A stretch of 64,000 nt of DNA from QYOJ01 sp964449285 (GTDB lineage: Bacteria > Bacteroidota > Bacteroidia > Bacteroidales > FEN-979). Shown one piece after another: positions 16,910 through 25,542 of the stretch (positions are counted from its first letter, which is position 1; every line of letters begins with the position of its first letter). The translations under genes and the position numbers were made by a program. Below the pieces are notes generated by a model that worked only from the letters and a program-made list of their open reading frames with translations, was not told where the DNA came from and did no database searches. Where the stretch lies: contig CAYUZX010000007.1 of assembly GCA_964449285.1 (NCBI GenBank), positions 1 through 64,000 of the forward strand, read 5' to 3'.

Positions 16910-18726
16910 AAATGTTTCTCCTCTAGTTGGACAAGTGTTAACTTATTAATTCGTTTCTCAATGGTTTCCAGTGGAATTGAAATAAGATCCTTGTAGATCT
17001 TTCCTTTCAGTATGCTTTGAATAGCCCTGGCAGCTGCAGCAGACCCCTGTGCAACAGAGTCGGGGATGTCTTTGGGTCCCTGGCAGGTTCCGGCGAGATA
17101 GATACCACCACGACTTGTAGCTGTAGGATCGAGGTTGTAATGCACTTCCTCGAAGAACCCATCTTCCGACCTGGGAATACCAAGCATCCTGCTCAGATCC
17201 TGGGTCTCTTCCGCTGCCTCCAGGCCGACAGACAGAATGACCATATCTACGGTATTTTCCAGGATCTCCCCTTTCAGGATATCTTCTCCACGCAGGAAAA
17301 GCTTCCCATTTCTCTCCTCCACTTTTGCGGTTTTTCCCCGGACAATGGAAACATCTTCTTCAAGAATCCGTTCGTAGAATTCTTCATATCCTTTTCCAAA
17401 AGAGCGCATGTCGATAAAGTATTCATGGATCTCCGCTCCCGGAAGTTTTTCGAGGATAAGGTGGGCAAATTTTAGTGAGTACATACAACACACCCTCGAA
17501 CAATATCTGTTGTGATTTTTATCCCTGCTTCCAACGCAATGGATGATCGCAACTTTCTCAGGTTTCTCTGCCTCCTCTGTAAATATCCAGTTCCCTTTTT
17601 TATCCTGAGACCGCAAATGGATGTTTCCTCCGGTTGGTCCGGATGCGTTTAACAACCTTTCAAATTCAAGGGAAGTAAGGACATTTGGAAGTCTTCCATA
17701 CCCAAACTGATCCATCTTCTTTGCATCAAACGGTTTGAATCCCGTGGCCACAATAATGTTCCCTACATTGATGGTCATTTCATGATCCTGTTCATCAAGA
17801 TTGATGCAATCAGGAACCGGGCAGGCTTTGACACACGCCCGGCATTTTCCGGTTTTCAGGTAGATGCAACTCTCTGCATCTATCATATATTTATTTGGAA
17901 CAGCTTGGGGGAAAGGCATATAAATGGCTTTTCTCATGGCAGTGCCATAATCAAACTCACTCGGAGCCTGAGCCGGACATTTTTCGGCACAGGTTCCACA
18001 GCCGATACATGTCTGAACATTCACCTTCCGGGCCTTCTTCAGAATTTTAACCGTGTAATTTCCAGCTTCTCCCGATACCTCCTTCACCTCACAATAGGTC
18101 ATCAAGGTGATGAAAGGATTCTGATTCACCTCAACCATTTTGGGAGTCAGGATACACGCAGCACAATCGAGGGTAGGGAAAGTCTTGTCAAAGGTGGCCA
18201 TTTTACCTCCAATGGTACCGGTTTTCTCAACCAGGAATACAGAATTATTGCTGTAGGCAATCTCCAATGATGCCTGAATTCCGGCAATTCCTCCCCCGAT
18301 GACCAACGTTGCAGGATTTACAGGATTTTCATCCGGGATTGCAATGGTTTCATAGGAGAGACCTGCAATCAGACAGGCAAGAACTGATTTCAGGCGATCC
18401 ATGTTAAATGTTGTTCCCGTGAAATAGTCGTTAAAACTGGCAAGGATAACATGTGCCGGGTCTTTCCCGGCTATCGCCATGGCCTTTGAAAAAAGAGTTT
18501 TTACCGTTCCCGGTAGGATTCCGGCAATAATAATATGATCCAGGTCGTTGGCTTCGATCTTATCGACAAGGTTCTCTTCGTTCCATACAAAATCGTGGTA
18601 CTGCCATATTCTGGATACATTCGAAAATGTCAGAGAGTAACGTATCAGTTCTGCATAATCTATAGGTCTATAATCCGGACATTGTGGATTATAGAAAAAG
18701 ATGCAGGTTTTTGCAGAGTTTCTCAT
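16906..18726 (-). CDS. HdrA-like FAD/Fe-S subunit, type II with internal ferredoxin (first module)
   Basis: This is the first gene of the ten-gene operon, encoding 606 aa. It has the type II layout: no N-terminal CxCG, FAD motif GGGIAGI, LDCAAC sequence, internal dicluster ferredoxin (CIGCGTCAEKCP, then CIYL...CRACVKACP), HdrA cluster cysteines in HCVGS...YCSRVCC, and no C-terminal ferredoxin. It is paralogous to 9288-11090. The start fits the alignment with that paralog (both begin MR, then a hydrophobic strand). Seven bases upstream of the start codon lies a perfect TTGTTA-N6-TAACAA palindrome, so the operon is probably controlled by the neighbouring Crp/Fnr protein. It overlaps the next gene by 4 bp. 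Confidence 0.9.
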   Translation of the reverse strand: MRNSAKTCIFFYNPQCPDYRPIDYAELIRYSLTFSNVSRIWQYHDFVWNEENLVDKIEANDLDHIIIAGILPGTVKTLFSKAMAIAGKDPAHVILASFNDYFTGTTFNMDRLKSVLACLIAGLSYETIAIPDENPVNPATLVIGGGIAGIQASLEIAYSNNSVFLVEKTGTIGGKMATFDKTFPTLDCAACILTPKMVEVNQNPFITLMTYCEVKEVSGEAGNYTVKILKKARKVNVQTCIGCGTCAEKCPAQAPSEFDYGTAMRKAIYMPFPQAVPNKYMIDAESCIYLKTGKCRACVKACPVPDCINLDEQDHEMTINVGNIIVATGFKPFDAKKMDQFGYGRLPNVLTSLEFERLLNASGPTGGNIHLRSQDKKGNWIFTEEAEKPEKVAIIHCVGSRDKNHNRYCSRVCCMYSLKFAHLILEKLPGAEIHEYFIDMRSFGKGYEEFYERILEEDVSIVRGKTAKVEERNGKLFLRGEDILKGEILENTVDMVILSVGLEAAEETQDLSRMLGIPRSEDGFFEEVHYNLDPTATSRGGIYLAGTCQGPKDIPDSVAQGSAAAARAIQSILKGKIYKDLISIPLETIEKRINKLTLVQLEEKHL

Positions 18727-18732
18727 AAGTCT

Positions 18733-18750
18733 TTGTTAATAGTTTAACAA
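18733..18750. promoter_or_regulatory. Putative Crp/Fnr operator upstream of the hdr-mvh operon
   Basis: Perfect inverted repeat TTGTTA-N6-TAACAA, extended by one matching pair on each side. It lies 7-24 nt upstream of the first hdr start codon. The same motif occurs at 19552. A position this close to the start codon, overlapping a TATTTTG sequence on the minus strand that could be a -7 element, would suit repression; activation is not excluded. Confidence 0.7.
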
Positions 18751-18825
18751 AATACGTCAAGTCAAAATCATTAAAAAATGACTTTGGTCAGGTTTTAAAA
18801 AAAACTGAAAAATTAGTGCAGGGGA

Positions 18826-19536
18826 TCAATCATTCCGCCTTGCAGTAAATTGCAGGCGGGAGATATTGGAGAGAAATATTTTCCTCCCTTTGGTTTCAAT
18901 CATCTTTGCCTCTTTAAACTCAGAGAGCAAGCGAATAACTGTTTCCGGAGCAGTTCCGATGATATTTGCAAGGTCGGTACGGGTAATATTAACATAGGGC
19001 AACGGTTGAGCAGGAGTTGTTTCATGGCAGGAGCGGCTAAGGAACAAGAGCGTTTCTGCCAGCCGCTGTCTCAATGGCATACGAGAGAGAGAGACCATTC
19101 GGGTTTCGGCCTCCTCCAGCAATTTACTCAGCGTGATGATCAGTGATTTGGTGCAGTCGGGATATTTAAGCATCAATTGAAAAAAATCGGCTTGCCTGAT
19201 GAAACAAACCACCGAATCTTCAAGAGCCGCAGCTGATACCGAATAAAGATTCCCGCTTAGAATAGCTTTTAAACCTACAAATTCAGTGGGTAAAGAAATG
19301 CGTGTAATTTGTTCACGACCATCATCGCAATGCTTGAAAATCTTGACTTTCCCCTCCCTCAGACAATATATACCCTGTGGTTTCTTTCCTTCAGAAAAAA
19401 TCGTTTGTCCTTTTTTGTAGTATATAATGGACTTATTTTCATTGACGAAATGATGATCAGTATTATCAAGTTTATTGAAGAAGTTGTAGGAACTTTTACA
19501 ACATTGCTCACAAATTACTTCTTCCGGAATTTTCAT
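18826..19536 (-). CDS. Crp/Fnr-family transcription regulator, possible Fe-S redox sensor
   Basis: A 236-aa regulator with a cyclic-nucleotide-binding-like beta-barrel (about residues 35-125), a dimerisation helix and a C-terminal winged helix (about 165-230). The recognition helix contains APETVIRLL, similar in placement to the E-xx-xR of FNR and Crp. The N-terminus has C9, C12 and C13, and Cys111 in SVVCFIR aligns in position with FNR Cys122 (MVCEIPF). This suggests an oxygen- or redox-sensing cluster, by analogy only. It is divergent from hypF and lies next to the hdr-mvh operon on the same strand. Matching palindromes lie 16 nt upstream of its own start and at the hdr operon, so it probably regulates itself and the hydrogenase genes. 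Confidence 0.87.
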   Translation of the reverse strand: MKIPEEVICEQCCKSSYNFFNKLDNTDHHFVNENKSIIYYKKGQTIFSEGKKPQGIYCLREGKVKIFKHCDDGREQITRISLPTEFVGLKAILSGNLYSVSAAALEDSVVCFIRQADFFQLMLKYPDCTKSLIITLSKLLEEAETRMVSLSRMPLRQRLAETLLFLSRSCHETTPAQPLPYVNITRTDLANIIGTAPETVIRLLSEFKEAKMIETKGRKIFLSNISRLQFTARRND

Positions 19537-19551
19537 CTTTATTGTAAAGTG

Positions 19552-19569
19552 TTGTTAATTAGATAACAA
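19552..19569. promoter_or_regulatory. Putative Crp/Fnr operator in the divergent regulator-hypF spacer
   Basis: Perfect inverted repeat TTGTTA-N6-TAACAA, identical in both half-sites and spacing to the one at 18733. It begins 16 nt upstream of the Crp/Fnr start codon and ends 30 nt before a TATCTTTG box that could serve hypF. It could act as an autorepression site and as an activator site for the hyp operon. Confidence 0.7.
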
Positions 19570-19598
19570 ATGTACAACTTTTAATTAACAACATATAT

Positions 19599-19606
19599 TA
19601 TCTTTG
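19599..19606 (+). promoter_or_regulatory. Possible -7 element for the hypFCDEAB operon
   Basis: TATCTTTG matches the Bacteroidota -7 consensus TAnnTTTG. No TTTG appears at the expected spacing upstream, so activation by a factor bound at the 19552 palindrome, whose centre is about 50 nt upstream of the expected transcription start, is a reasonable inference. Confidence 0.4.
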
Positions 19607-19672
19607 TCGATAAATTTAGTTTCAATCAACCAAAATTACTTGTCGGATGTACGGGTAATCGCGGTGTACTCA

Positions 19673-21952
19673 ATGGAAACAGCACTCAATATATATATTA
19701 AAGGACTTGTTCAGGGTGTCGGGTTCCGGCCTTTCATATACAGACTGGCTACTCAGAGAGGGATAAAGGGATGGGTGAAAAACACCAACGAAGGGGTTGA
19801 GATCTTTGCACAGGCCGGAAGAGATGAGTTGAATGCCTTTATTCATCAAATCAAGCTTGATCATCCTGTTGCAGCGATAATCAACACAATTCGTACGATG
19901 CCTTCTGGTTGTGCTGAGATCACCACTTTTTCAATTCATACCAGTGAAAACAGGTCGTTGGAAGTTACCAGCATCTCTCCTGATATCGCCGTGTGTAAGG
20001 AGTGTTTGGAGGACATGCGTGAACAACCTAACCGTAAACATTATCCTTTTGTTAACTGTACCAACTGCGGGCCACGCTTTTCAATTATCAGGGATCTGCC
20101 TTATGACCGGGAAAAGACATCCATGTCGGGATTCACGATGTGCAAATCGTGTCAGGAGGAGTATGATCACATAGTTGATCGTCGTTTCCATGCTCAACCT
20201 GTCGCCTGTGTGGTTTGTGGCCCAAAATACCAACTTAGCACAGGGAAGAAGATACTTGACGGAACCATTGATCAGATTCTCCTCAAGGTATCAGATCTCC
20301 TTTCGCAGGGGAAGATTATCGCCATGAAAGGCATGGGGGGATATCATCTGGCCTGCGACGCCTTCAACGAAAAAGCAGTACAAACCCTTCGGGAGAGAAA
20401 AAAAAGAGACGGGAAGCCATTCGCTGTTATGTTCCGTGATGTTGAGTCCCTGAAGAGTTATGCGCATATCAGTAACTTTGAACAATATGCGCTGCAATCG
20501 TGGAGACGCCCGATTGTGATCGTCAAAAAAAGAATCCGAACCAATCATCCTGAACTCTCTTCGTCAGTCAGCTCCGGGTTGAATACCCTCGGGGCATTTC
20601 TTCCGTATATGCCTGTTCATTACCTGCTGTTCCAGGTTTTTCCGTTACCTGCCATCGTGCTTACCAGTGGAAATTTAAGCGCTGACCCAATTGTGAAAGA
20701 TGATGATGTTGCTTTGGAACAGCTAGTTACAATAGCTGATGCAGTCATGTCATATAACCGTGAAATTATTCATAGAGCCGACGATTCAGTCGTTCGTATA
20801 ATGAATTCAAAAGAACATCTGATCAGACGTTCGCGTGGGTATGTTCCCACGCCCATCCATGTTTCCCTTAACACCGATGGGATCCTTGCCTTTGGCGCCG
20901 AATTATCATCCTGCTTCGGCATCGGCAAAGGAGAGAATGTGATTCTGAGTCAGTATATCGGAGACTTAAAGACCCTGGATACATTTATATATTATGAAAA
21001 AGAGATGACTGATTTTTTACATCTCTTCAGGATGAAGCCCGAATTATTGGTTTGCGATCTGCATCCAGAATATTTTTCCACAAAAAAGGCCTCTTCGTAT
21101 GCCAGTCTTCCCCTGATTTGGGTTCAGCATCACCACGCCCATATTGCATCATGTATGGCCGAACACGGACTTGATGAACGGGTTATCGGGGTTGCGTTCG
21201 ACGGTACGGGCCTCGGTGCGGATGGAAAAATATGGGGAGGAGAGTTCCTGGTTTGTGACCTGGCAGATTTTCGGCGGGTGCTACATTTCGAGTATATTGC
21301 ATTGCCGGGAGGGGACCGGGCTGTTGAAGAACCATGGCGAACGGCAATAGCATATCTTTACCGCGTTTATGGAAAAGACTTTCTACAACTTCAGTTGCCC
21401 TTTTTAAAAACGCTTGGCAATAGCAAGATTTTACCCATTGTGAACATGATAGAACTGGGAATTAACTGCCCGATGGTATCAAGCGTAGGACGACTATTCG
21501 ATGCTGTTTCCTCAATTCTCAACCTTTGTCTTGAATCCACATTTCAGGCAGAAGCCCCAATGCGGCTGGAATCCATAATAAGGATTGACTGCAAAGAGAG
21601 CTATCCGTTCAACATTGGGAAGACAATCAGGGTTGAGGAGATGATTAAAGGGATTGTTCAAGATGTGATGCAGGGAAAAGACATCTCCCTTATTTCGACA
21701 AAATTTCACAACACAATCCTTTCTATTATTTTTGAATCGGTGATGCTGACAGCAAAGAAAGAACAGATAAAGAAAGTGGTTCTTTCGGGAGGGGTTTTCC
21801 AGAATAAATATCTAACTGAAAATATCCAACTGCAATTAAAACAATCGGGTATGAATGTATATTTTCAAGAACAAGTTCCTGCAAATGATGGAGGAATAGC
21901 CCTTGGACAACTAATTATAGCTGCGAAAAGGAGGACATTAGCATGTGTTTAG
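19673..21952 (+). CDS. hypF: Carbamoyltransferase HypF, [NiFe] hydrogenase maturation
   Basis: HypF uses carbamoyl phosphate and ATP to make the thiocarboxamide on HypE that becomes the CN ligands of the Ni-Fe site. The 759-aa protein has, in order, an acylphosphatase domain (GLVQGVGFRPF, Arg19), two zinc-finger motifs with paired CxxC (about 105-190), a YrdC-like domain and a Kae1-like domain with HHHAH. The ATG at 19673 is chosen because it begins right before the acylphosphatase strand; a TTG at 19604 keeps the frame open but adds 23 residues without family resemblance. It leads the hypFCDEAB operon, divergent from the Crp/Fnr gene, and overlaps hypC by 10 bp. Confidence 0.93.
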   Translation: METALNIYIKGLVQGVGFRPFIYRLATQRGIKGWVKNTNEGVEIFAQAGRDELNAFIHQIKLDHPVAAIINTIRTMPSGCAEITTFSIHTSENRSLEVTSISPDIAVCKECLEDMREQPNRKHYPFVNCTNCGPRFSIIRDLPYDREKTSMSGFTMCKSCQEEYDHIVDRRFHAQPVACVVCGPKYQLSTGKKILDGTIDQILLKVSDLLSQGKIIAMKGMGGYHLACDAFNEKAVQTLRERKKRDGKPFAVMFRDVESLKSYAHISNFEQYALQSWRRPIVIVKKRIRTNHPELSSSVSSGLNTLGAFLPYMPVHYLLFQVFPLPAIVLTSGNLSADPIVKDDDVALEQLVTIADAVMSYNREIIHRADDSVVRIMNSKEHLIRRSRGYVPTPIHVSLNTDGILAFGAELSSCFGIGKGENVILSQYIGDLKTLDTFIYYEKEMTDFLHLFRMKPELLVCDLHPEYFSTKKASSYASLPLIWVQHHHAHIASCMAEHGLDERVIGVAFDGTGLGADGKIWGGEFLVCDLADFRRVLHFEYIALPGGDRAVEEPWRTAIAYLYRVYGKDFLQLQLPFLKTLGNSKILPIVNMIELGINCPMVSSVGRLFDAVSSILNLCLESTFQAEAPMRLESIIRIDCKESYPFNIGKTIRVEEMIKGIVQDVMQGKDISLISTKFHNTILSIIFESVMLTAKKEQIKKVVLSGGVFQNKYLTENIQLQLKQSGMNVYFQEQVPANDGGIALGQLIIAAKRRTLACV

Positions 21953-22167
21953 GCGTGCCGGCACGGGTAATCCATATTGACGGTTCCGAAGCCACCGTTG
22001 CATTGGGGAGTGTTGAATACAAAGCCAGCCTCTTGCTGTTGAACAATGTGAATCCGGGGGATTATGTCCTGCTGCATGCCGGTTTTGCCATTGAAAAAAT
22101 CGACCCGGTAGAGGCAGAGGAAACGATCCGTCTCTTCCATGAAATTTCAAACATGTATGAAGAATGA
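21943..22167 (+). CDS. hypC: Hydrogenase maturation chaperone HypC
   Basis: A 74-aa protein with the HypC/HupF N-terminus MCLGVPA; Cys2 is the conserved residue that binds the Fe(CN)2CO intermediate with HypD and contacts the large subunit. Length and motif are normal for the family. It overlaps hypF upstream by 10 bp and hypD downstream by 4 bp (ATGA), which implies coupled translation. Confidence 0.93.
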   Translation: MCLGVPARVIHIDGSEATVALGSVEYKASLLLLNNVNPGDYVLLHAGFAIEKIDPVEAEETIRLFHEISNMYEE

Positions 22168-23258
22168 ATCCAGAAGGTCTCCGCTATATCGATGAGTACC
22201 GGGATTCTGCCCTGGTTCTTCATCTTTCAAGCCAAATCAGGAAGGTATCCCAAAAACCCATAAACCTGATGGAGGTTTGCGGAGGGCATACCATGGCGAT
22301 CCATAAAAACGGACTGACAGGTTTCCTGCCCGAAACAATCAACCTCCTTTCCGGACCCGGATGTCCCGTTTGCGTATCAAGCCAGAAGTTTATTGACCAT
22401 GCCATAGCGCTGGGAAAACTTCAGGGAATGATCCTGACAACGTACGGTGATCTTCTCAGGGTACCGGGTTCCCGATCTTCGCTGGAAAAAGAGAAGGCAG
22501 AAGGAGCTGATATCAGGATCGTATATTCTGTACTCGATGCACTTGAGATCGCCAAACAGAATCGGAAGAACCAGGTTGTTTTCATCGGGATCGGCTTTGA
22601 GACTACCGCTCCTGCCAGCGCCGCAGCAATAAAGCAGGCTGAAATGGATGGCATCAGGAATTTCTATCTCCTGAGTTCCCACAAAGTGATGCCCCCTGCC
22701 CTTGAAGCGCTGGCAGCAGGGGATACAAAAATTGATGGTTTCATTGCTCCCGGGCATGTCAGTGCAATTACCGGATATGGCATTTACCAGAAACTTGCTA
22801 AGGTTTACAAACGTGGTGTGGTCATTTCGGGATTTGAGCCGGCCGATATCCTGCAATCGATTTTAATGCTCGTCAAACAGATTGAATTAAGCAATTATCA
22901 TGTTGAAAATGAATATAAACGCATTGTAAAACCTGGTGGTAATCCTAGAGCTCTTGCAATTATGAAAGAGGTGTTCATCCCGGTTGATGCTGAATGGCGC
23001 GGGTTGGGGATCGTGCCTGAAAGCGGGCTTGCCATCACCGAAAAATTTGCGGCACATGATGCTACGCTTGAATTCGATGTGAAGATTCCTGAGAGCAAGC
23101 CTCCAGGGGGGTGCATCTGCGGGGAGGTACTCACTGGGAAAAGCAAACCCTCCGACTGCAGGTTATTCTCTTCGGTGTGTACGCCATTAAATCCGGTTGG
23201 AGCATGCATGGTCTCTTCCGAGGGAGCCTGTTCGGTTTTTTATAAATATAGGGCATGA
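22164..23258 (+). CDS. hypD: Hydrogenase maturation protein HypD
   Basis: This 364-aa iron-sulfur protein is the scaffold on which the Fe(CN)2CO unit is built with HypC and HypE. The conserved VCGGHT motif is at about residues 38-43, GPGCPVCV at about 64-71, and C-terminal cysteines for the [4Fe-4S] cluster follow (GGCICGEVL, then FSSVCTPLNPVGACMVS). The length matches the family. It overlaps hypC and hypE by 4 bp each. Confidence 0.94.
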   Translation: MNPEGLRYIDEYRDSALVLHLSSQIRKVSQKPINLMEVCGGHTMAIHKNGLTGFLPETINLLSGPGCPVCVSSQKFIDHAIALGKLQGMILTTYGDLLRVPGSRSSLEKEKAEGADIRIVYSVLDALEIAKQNRKNQVVFIGIGFETTAPASAAAIKQAEMDGIRNFYLLSSHKVMPPALEALAAGDTKIDGFIAPGHVSAITGYGIYQKLAKVYKRGVVISGFEPADILQSILMLVKQIELSNYHVENEYKRIVKPGGNPRALAIMKEVFIPVDAEWRGLGIVPESGLAITEKFAAHDATLEFDVKIPESKPPGGCICGEVLTGKSKPSDCRLFSSVCTPLNPVGACMVSSEGACSVFYKYRA

Positions 23259-24277
23259 GAGATACAAAAGAACGGATTTCGATGAATCACGGAAACGGCG
23301 GAATCTATATGAACAAACTGATTACCGGCCTTTTTCTGCGCTTTTTTGAGAATGAACACATCAGGGAACAGACCGATTCTGCCATACTCCAGGTAAATGA
23401 GGGTCACATGGCATATACTACTGACTCATTCGTGATTGATCCACTCTTTTTCCCAGGTGGGAATATTGGTTCGCTGGCTGTTTGCGGTACTCTTAACGAT
23501 CTGGCAGTTTCCGGAGCGAAACCGGAATATCTTAGCGCCGGTTTTATCATCGAGGAAGGGTTTAAAATAACCCATCTTACCCGAATTGTGAAATCTATGG
23601 CGATTGCAGCAGAAAAAGCAGGGGTGAGGATTGTAACCGGGGATACTAAGGTTGTCAATGCAGGCAAGTGTGACAAGCTTTTCATCAATACGTCAGGGAT
23701 TGGTGTCCTTGAAGAGAGACATCTTGGGATCAGCAGCGGCCTGAAAATCAAACCAGGTGATAAAATTATCATCAATGGCCCGCCGGGTGAACACGGGATG
23801 GCGATCATGCAGGCAAGAAAGTTATTTGCTTTTAAAACCAACCTTAAATCAGATTGTGCGAACCTATACCCGTTGATCAGAAAGATACTGAGTGCTTCCG
23901 ACCAGGTACATTTCATGCGTGACGCCACAAGGGGAGGCGTAGCGACTGTTTTGAATGAAATTGCCAGGAAATGTAACACCGGGATTGAAATTGATGAAAT
24001 GCAGATGCCGGTGAATGAGGAAGTTAAGGTAATGTGTGAAATCCTCGGGTTTGATCCGTTATATATTGCAAATGAAGGGAAAGTGATTGTGGTTGTTGAT
24101 CCTGATGATGCCATCAAGGTTGTTGCTGCGATGAAACGGACTGAAACCGGCAGGCATGCAGCCATCATCGGCGAAATAACTGGCAATCATCCCGGACGGG
24201 CTGTCCTGATAACCAGATCGGGAGGAAAGAGGATAATTGATGAACTTATGGGTGACCAGCTACCCAGGATCTGTTAA
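23255..24277 (+). CDS. hypE: Carbamoyl dehydratase HypE
   Basis: HypE dehydrates the carbamoylated C-terminal cysteine to the thiocyanate that donates CN to iron. The 340-aa protein has the ATP-grasp-like/PurM fold motifs (HGNGG near residue 13, then GDTKVV and FMRDATRGGVATVLNE). It ends exactly with the required PRIC sequence, so the acceptor Cys340 is present. It overlaps hypD by 4 bp, and hypA begins 13 bp later. Confidence 0.94.
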   Translation: MRDTKERISMNHGNGGIYMNKLITGLFLRFFENEHIREQTDSAILQVNEGHMAYTTDSFVIDPLFFPGGNIGSLAVCGTLNDLAVSGAKPEYLSAGFIIEEGFKITHLTRIVKSMAIAAEKAGVRIVTGDTKVVNAGKCDKLFINTSGIGVLEERHLGISSGLKIKPGDKIIINGPPGEHGMAIMQARKLFAFKTNLKSDCANLYPLIRKILSASDQVHFMRDATRGGVATVLNEIARKCNTGIEIDEMQMPVNEEVKVMCEILGFDPLYIANEGKVIVVVDPDDAIKVVAAMKRTETGRHAAIIGEITGNHPGRAVLITRSGGKRIIDELMGDQLPRIC

Positions 24278-24290
24278 AAATAATTATGGT

Positions 24291-24638
24291 ATGCATGAAT
24301 TAAACCTTGCCATGGCAATTGTGGAGATGGCTGAAGAGGAGGCAAAAAAAAACAATGCCGGATCCGTACATCAAATCGAACTTGAAGTTGGTGTTTTATC
24401 AGGTGTCGATCCCGATGCGCTGGAATTAGCCTTGTCGCTGGCTGTGAAGAATACGGCCATTGAACAGGCATCGGTAACGATGTTGCTCACTGAAGGCTTC
24501 GGGAGATGCAATGCGTGTGACCATACGTTTACAATGACCGAAGTGTGTACACCCTGCCCTCTATGTAACATGCCTGCCGGAAAGATCCTTCAGGGGACGG
24601 AATTAAAACTCTTATCGCTTACTGTGGATGATCTGTGA
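24291..24638 (+). CDS. hypA: Nickel insertion zinc protein HypA
   Basis: HypA delivers nickel together with HypB. The start at 24291 is chosen because it gives the canonical MHE N-terminus, in which His2 is a nickel ligand; upstream ATG codons in frame overlap the end of hypE. The 115-aa protein has the zinc site CNAC...CPLC (two CxxC motifs) near its C-terminus. It lies between hypE and hypB on the plus strand. Confidence 0.92.
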   Translation: MHELNLAMAIVEMAEEEAKKNNAGSVHQIELEVGVLSGVDPDALELALSLAVKNTAIEQASVTMLLTEGFGRCNACDHTFTMTEVCTPCPLCNMPAGKILQGTELKLLSLTVDDL

Positions 24639-24669
24639 TTTTTTATAAATAAAAGTAAACTTGTGTTAT

Positions 24670-25533
24670 ATGTGTGAAACATGTGGATGTGGTGAGACCG
24701 GATCTTACCAAATTAATAAAGCCGGGCAAACGGAACCCGGCATCGGGGAACATGAACATTCCCATACTCATGGCCATTCTCATGGAAATGGACATCCCCA
24801 TGATCACGATCATACTCACGACGATATTCATTTCCATACTCATCCTCACAAATCTGATGAAAGTCACACCGGGCAGCGAATTTTAGAGGTGAGAAAAGAT
24901 ATCCTTCAGGAAAACAATTTACTTGCCGAACGGAACAGGGGGTTCTTTGAAGCGAAGGGGATTTTATGCATAAACCTGGTGAGTTCGCCCGGATCCGGCA
25001 AAACCACCTTGTTAGAAAAGACGATCAAGCTGCTGAAAAAGGATTTTCCGATATCTGTTATCGAAGGAGACCAGCAGAGCATGCTTGATGCCGAACGGAT
25101 TGCAAAATTGAACGTTCCTACGATCCAGATCAATACAGGGACGGGCTGTCACCTGGATGCGCAAATGGTGAACCAGGGGATGAAATCACTGAACATTCAC
25201 GATCATTCACTGTTGTTCATTGAAAATGTAGGCAACCTGGTATGCCCGGCTCTCTTCGATCTCGGGGAAACAAGCAGAGTCCTTATCATGAGTGTTACAG
25301 AAGGGGAAGATAAGCCGCTTAAATATCCGTTTATGTTCCGCTCGGCGCAGCTGTGCCTTATAAATAAGAAGGATCTGCTGCCTTACGTCGATTTCAACGT
25401 TGAGCAGGCCAAAGAGAATGCCAGAAGTATAAATGATTCCCTGGAGTTTTTGGAGGTTTCGGCAACAACCGGCGAAGGCATGGATCGTTGGGTTAAATGG
25501 TTGCTGGATCAACGTATGAGAATCGCGACCTGA
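24670..25533 (+). CDS. hypB: Hydrogenase nickel incorporation GTPase HypB, histidine-rich
   Basis: The 287-aa GTPase begins MCETCGC, the high-affinity nickel motif of HypB, which is why the ATG at 24670 is preferred over a TTG nine bases earlier. A histidine-rich stretch (about residues 30-65, with 17 or so His) can store nickel. The G-domain follows with P-loop SSPGSGKTT (about 112-120), EGDQQS, ENVGNLVCP and NKKDLL. It is the last gene of the hyp operon. The His-rich nickel transporter-like gene at 1226 fits the same metal supply. Confidence 0.94.
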   Translation: MCETCGCGETGSYQINKAGQTEPGIGEHEHSHTHGHSHGNGHPHDHDHTHDDIHFHTHPHKSDESHTGQRILEVRKDILQENNLLAERNRGFFEAKGILCINLVSSPGSGKTTLLEKTIKLLKKDFPISVIEGDQQSMLDAERIAKLNVPTIQINTGTGCHLDAQMVNQGMKSLNIHDHSLLFIENVGNLVCPALFDLGETSRVLIMSVTEGEDKPLKYPFMFRSAQLCLINKKDLLPYVDFNVEQAKENARSINDSLEFLEVSATTGEGMDRWVKWLLDQRMRIAT

Positions 25534-25542
25534 GAGCCATAA

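Noticed and set aside
5847..18726. A classical methanogen-type HdrABC heterodisulfide reductase
   Set aside because: No HdrB gene with CCG domains (CX31-39CCX35-36CXXC) is present in the cluster, and HdrC is fused to a membrane domain.
2509..25533. HydE, HydF or HydG maturases for the [FeFe] hydrogenase
   Set aside because: None of the genes in the window has radical-SAM CX3CX2C or HydF GTPase features; they must be elsewhere if the enzyme is active.
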